DNA from: JBBQUN01 sp038212405
GTDB lineage: Bacteria; Actinomycetota; Acidimicrobiia; Acidimicrobiales; SZUA-35
DNA: 64,000 bases
Direction: 5' to 3'
Assembly (NCBI GenBank): GCA_038212405.1
Contig: JBBQUN010000001.1
Coordinates: 1 to 64,000, forward strand
Shown: positions 61,149-64,000 of the stretch, one piece after another
Position numbering within the stretch: the stretch's first letter is position 1
Layout of the letters: every line of letters starts with the position of its first letter
The notes under the pieces: model-generated
Database searches by the model: none
What the model saw: only the letters and a program-made list of their open reading frames with translations
What the model was told of the DNA's origin: nothing
Program-made: the position numbers and the translations under genes

Positions 61149-62079
61149 CATCGTTCGACCGCTTCTGATCGTCGCCGGAAAGGGCGGGGTCGGCCGGTCG
61201 ACGGTCAGTGCCGCGCTCGCTCGGCGGTTCGACGAGGCGACCTCAGCGAAGGTGCTGGCTGTCGATGCCATCGCCGATGGTGGGCTCGCTGCGGCGCTTG
61301 GTATGGAAGCGAGCCGCTCCGGCGGGGGGAGCGGGGCGACGCGACCGCTTGCTGATTCGGGAATCGAGGTGCTCGAACTCGACACCGAAGCGTCGCTCGA
61401 CGAGTACCTGAAGATCTATACCAAGCTGCCGATTCCGCCGAGCAGGCTGGGACCGATCGCCAAGATCTTCGACTACGTGGCGACCGCAGCCCCGGGTGTT
61501 CGCGAGATCCTCACGATCGGCAAGATCGCGTTCGAAGTCCGAGAGGCCACGTGGGACGTGGTCGTCGTGGATGCTCCGGCCACCGGCCATGTCGTTGAGC
61601 TGTTGGATGCTCCGGCGAATCTCTCACGCTTGATCAGCGTTGGTCCCCTCGCGGAGCAGACCCGTTGGATCGAGGCGATTCTTGCCGATCCGCAACAGAC
61701 CGGTGTGCTGCTCGTCACCACCACCGAGGAGTTGCCCGTCACCGAATTGCTCGAGTTGCACGAGCGCCTGGTCACCACGACGGCGGTCAACGTCATTGGC
61801 ATCATTGCCAACCGAGTCCCGCCGCTTCTGGGCGCCAAAGCGATTGCCGAGGCCGAAGCGCTCACTGGGCCCCTCGCCCTTGCCGGACAAGTCGTTGCCG
61901 AGCGATCCAACGAAGCCCGGGAAGGTTTGGCCCGATTGGCAACGCTCGGCTTGCCGATCGTTCGTGTGCCAGAGAGCGAGCAGCCAGTCGCAGCGATGTC
62001 GAAGGCCTTCGCCAAGGCATTCGGTGGTTCACCGGCAGCGTCGGCTTCCAAGCCTGCGAGCACGAGGAGCGCGCCATGA
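61081..62079 (+). CDS. ArsA/GET3-like ATPase (first of two)
   Basis: A P-loop ATPase of the anion-transporting ATPase family: VAGKGGVGRST (deviant Walker A), DVVVVDAPATGHVVELLD (switch II), and a C-terminal helical part. Actinobacteria carry two such adjacent genes (Rv3679/Rv3680 in Mycobacterium); their role is not settled. The only standard start is TTG 61081, inside DUF3107; without it the conserved region would have to begin at a non-standard codon such as ATC 61152. The listed end includes a low-complexity tail. Its stop overlaps the next gene (ATGA). Confidence 0.78.
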   Translation: MAEWRSSRSVRTTLSAVSASGPDIVRPLLIVAGKGGVGRSTVSAALARRFDEATSAKVLAVDAIADGGLAAALGMEASRSGGGSGATRPLADSGIEVLELDTEASLDEYLKIYTKLPIPPSRLGPIAKIFDYVATAAPGVREILTIGKIAFEVREATWDVVVVDAPATGHVVELLDAPANLSRLISVGPLAEQTRWIEAILADPQQTGVLLVTTTEELPVTELLELHERLVTTTAVNVIGIIANRVPPLLGAKAIAEAEALTGPLALAGQVVAERSNEAREGLARLATLGLPIVRVPESEQPVAAMSKAFAKAFGGSPAASASKPASTRSAP

Positions 62080-63572
62080 CTTCCACACCAGCGGTTCCCG
62101 CACCGGCGATCCATCCGCCGGCAAGCGGCATCTTCTGTAACCGCACACTGAACCTTCGCTCGGTGAAGGTCATCGGCTACGACATGGACTACACACTGGT
62201 CCACTACCGAGTCGAGGAATGGGAACGCAGCGCATTCGAGCATGCCCGCTCTCGCCTCTCGGCGCTGGGTTGGCCGGTCGATCACCTCGAGTTCGAACCC
62301 GAGCGCTTCACGCTCGGTCTGGTCTTCGACCTGGCGACTGGCAATCTGGTCAAGGCCACCCGCTTCGGCTACGTGGTGCGAAGCCTTCATGGCACGAAGC
62401 TGCTGGGTTTCGACGAGCAGCGAGAGGCCTATGCCGAAACGGTGGTCGAGCTGTCATCGGAGCGATTCGAGTTCATGAACACGCTCTTCGAGCTGAGCCG
62501 TGCTGCGCTCTGGACCCAGCTCGTCGACCAACACGATGCCGGACAGCTGCCCGGCGTCATGAGCTATCACGATCTGTACTGGAAGATCGACGATGCCCTC
62601 GGTCGGGCCCATGCCGAAGGGATGCTCAAGGCCGAGATCCTCGCCGATCCCGAGCGGTTCATCGATCCGAATCCCGACATCGTGCCAACGCTCGTCGACC
62701 AGCGCCTCGCCGGCAAGAAGATCGTGCTCATCACGAACTCCGACTGGGCATACACCCGGGCAACGATGGCGAGAGCGGTCGACCCGTACTGCGCCGCTGG
62801 TACCACCTGGCGAGATCTCTTCGATCTCGTGATCGTTTCGGCCGCCAAACCCAGGTTCTTTGCCGATCGAGACCCGATCTACCGGGTCGTCGACGAGGAG
62901 CGATCGCTACTCCAACCGCATTTCGGCCCGTTGGTCAAAGGCGAGGTCTATTTCGGTGGCCACGCTCGACTGGTCGAGGAATGGTCGGGGCTCTCGGCCG
63001 CCCAGATGCTCTACGTCGGCGATCACCTCTTTGGTGACGTGCACGTCACCAAAGACATTCTTCGGTGGCGTACTGCGCTGATCTCGCGGGAACTCGAAGC
63101 CGAGGTCGATGATGCGATCACCTTCGCTCCAAAGGAGCGACAACTGATCGAGCTGATGAGCCAAAAGGTCTCAGTCGAACATCGCCAGGCTGCGCTTCGC
63201 ATGGAACGGCGGCGGGCGATGGCCAACGCTGAGTCGATCGTCGACATCGAGCGCTCGCTTGCCGTTGCGGGATCCGACGCCTCCAGAATCGACCGCGAGG
63301 TTGCGCCGCTGGCGCAGGCCGCCAGCCAGCTCGGCAACCCCAACTGGGGGCCGCTCATGCGCGCCGGGAACGACAAGAGCCTGTTCGCTCGCCAGGTCGA
63401 GCGCTACGCCGACGTGTATCTGTCACGGGTGTCGAACTTCCTCCACGCGACGCCGTTCGCCTATCTCCGTGCCGCTCGCGGCTCGCTTCCACACGATGCC
63501 AGCCCCCTCTTCCACGATGCACACGGTGTCGAAGACCCCGGCGGTGTCGACGATCTCGGACTCGACGGGTGA
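62076..63572 (+). CDS. HAD-IG family 5'-nucleotidase
   Basis: A 498-residue protein of the cytosolic IMP-GMP-specific 5'-nucleotidase type: the HAD motif I GYDMDYTLVHY, motif II in VLITNSDWAYT and motif III/IV in VGDHLFGDVHVTK. It should dephosphorylate purine nucleotides. Bacterial members occur in several actinobacterial lineages; the eukaryotic relatives (cN-II) act on IMP. ATG 62076 has GAGGAG 6 nt upstream. It sits between two ArsA-like ATPases and overlaps both (ATGA, GTGA), an unexplained combination. Confidence 0.85.
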   Translation: MTSTPAVPAPAIHPPASGIFCNRTLNLRSVKVIGYDMDYTLVHYRVEEWERSAFEHARSRLSALGWPVDHLEFEPERFTLGLVFDLATGNLVKATRFGYVVRSLHGTKLLGFDEQREAYAETVVELSSERFEFMNTLFELSRAALWTQLVDQHDAGQLPGVMSYHDLYWKIDDALGRAHAEGMLKAEILADPERFIDPNPDIVPTLVDQRLAGKKIVLITNSDWAYTRATMARAVDPYCAAGTTWRDLFDLVIVSAAKPRFFADRDPIYRVVDEERSLLQPHFGPLVKGEVYFGGHARLVEEWSGLSAAQMLYVGDHLFGDVHVTKDILRWRTALISRELEAEVDDAITFAPKERQLIELMSQKVSVEHRQAALRMERRRAMANAESIVDIERSLAVAGSDASRIDREVAPLAQAASQLGNPNWGPLMRAGNDKSLFARQVERYADVYLSRVSNFLHATPFAYLRAARGSLPHDASPLFHDAHGVEDPGGVDDLGLDG

Positions 63573-64000
63573 GCGTCGACCAATCATCGACGCTCGACTC
63601 CCTCTTGGCCACCGCCAGGGTGTTGATCGTCGTCGGCCCCGGAGGCGTTGGCAAGACCACACTCGCTGCGGCAATGGCGGCCCGAGCGGCGATCGAACAC
63701 GGTCGGCGATCGCTCGTTGTCACGGTCGACCCGGCCCGTCGACTCGCCGACGCACTCGGCGTCAGCGCGGTTGCCGAGGAACCAATGCGAGTAGCCACCG
63801 ACACCGCTGATGCAAGCGGAAACGGCGGTACCGCGACCAGTATCGGTACAGCCAACCCCAGTGGTGCGATGTGGGCGGTCATGGTCGACATGGAGCAGAG
63901 CTGGGACCGCTTGGTCCGACGCCACGCACCCGATGCCGCCACACGCGACGGTCTGCTCGAAAACGAGTTGTACCAAACCCTCACCACTCGCTTTGTTCAG
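63569..64000 (+). CDS. ArsA/GET3-like ATPase (second of two, window-truncated)
   Basis: The first 144 residues are visible: Walker A GPGGVGKTT near residue 24, DPARRLADALG (switch I-like), and the helix VDMEQSWDRLVRRHAP typical of the family. The GTG at 63569 overlaps the HAD nucleotidase stop (GTGA). Between the two lies an unusual linker rich in Gly, Ala, Ser and Thr (about 75-105). It probably forms a heterodimer with the first ATPase. Confidence 0.82.
   Translation, partial: MSVDQSSTLDSLLATARVLIVVGPGGVGKTTLAAAMAARAAIEHGRRSLVVTVDPARRLADALGVSAVAEEPMRVATDTADASGNGGTATSIGTANPSGAMWAVMVDMEQSWDRLVRRHAPDAATRDGLLENELYQTLTTRFVQ

Overview
The window is a continuous stretch of high-GC chromosome (start codons ATG, GTG and TTG, strong G/C third positions) from an actinobacterium. 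The mix of a sigma/RskA-type anti-sigma pair, AzlCD, PrsW with an N-terminal DUF2510, DUF5317, DUF3107, DUF4214 modules, tandem ArsA-like ATPases, class E and F sortases and a complete System I cytochrome c maturation operon points to the class Acidimicrobiia (Ilumatobacter-like). This placement is inference. I see no rRNA, tRNA, CRISPR array, phage or insertion sequence; gene density is about one per kilobase.

Layout. 1-3 kb: end of an ECF sigma factor, its anti-sigma factor and a secreted matrixin-like metalloprotease. 3-13.8 kb: DUF1704/MATCAP-type peptidase, patatin, MFS exporter, IMPase, membrane-bound molybdopterin oxidoreductase, zinc-finger anti-sigma-like protein, thioesterase, UppP and an MMPL transporter. 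13.8-25 kb: mycoredoxin-GNAT fusion, ProRS, PrsW, AzlDC, FadD, PlsC-like acyltransferase, secreted PHB-depolymerase-like lipoprotein and a fused PabB-PabC. 25-35 kb: IMPase/HisN-like, M64-like peptidase, CBS protein, hydrolase, a glycosyltransferase/membrane protein/TetR operon divergent from a GH63-like hydrolase, DUF5317, septum-formation lipoprotein and class E sortase. 35-42 kb: ccmABCDEFGHI with overlapping cistrons. 42-49 kb: SixA, PEP-mobile-domain protein, PRPP-synthetase-like enzyme, SDR, RidA, DUF4397 surface protein plus class F sortase. 49-54.5 kb: LysR / Gfo-Idh / LLM monooxygenase / YeiH-type sulfur-anion exporter, then CorA. 54.5-57.6 kb: DUF4214-DUF3048 protein and an AbiEi/endonuclease-like gene bracketed by 46-bp direct repeats. 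57.6-64 kb: cysteine desulfurase, SufR-like regulator and Mrp (Fe-S cluster assembly), then DUF3107, two ArsA-like ATPases and a HAD nucleotidase.

Functional links. The ccm operon loads heme onto exported cytochromes c. The LysR-YeiH cluster reads as an organosulfonate desulfonation and sulfite disposal unit. SufR/IscS-like/Mrp form a Fe-S module whose shared promoter region carries an operator-like palindrome. Two sortase loci and several signal-peptide proteins indicate an elaborate cell surface.

Two window-wide patterns stand out. At least fourteen genes have a TANNNT hexamer ending 6-8 nt before the start codon, indicating leaderless mRNAs. Short tandem duplications (14-27 bp) repeatedly sit on gene ends or starts; the most striking turns the leader of the Gfo/Idh gene into a chain of three translationally coupled six-codon minicistrons.
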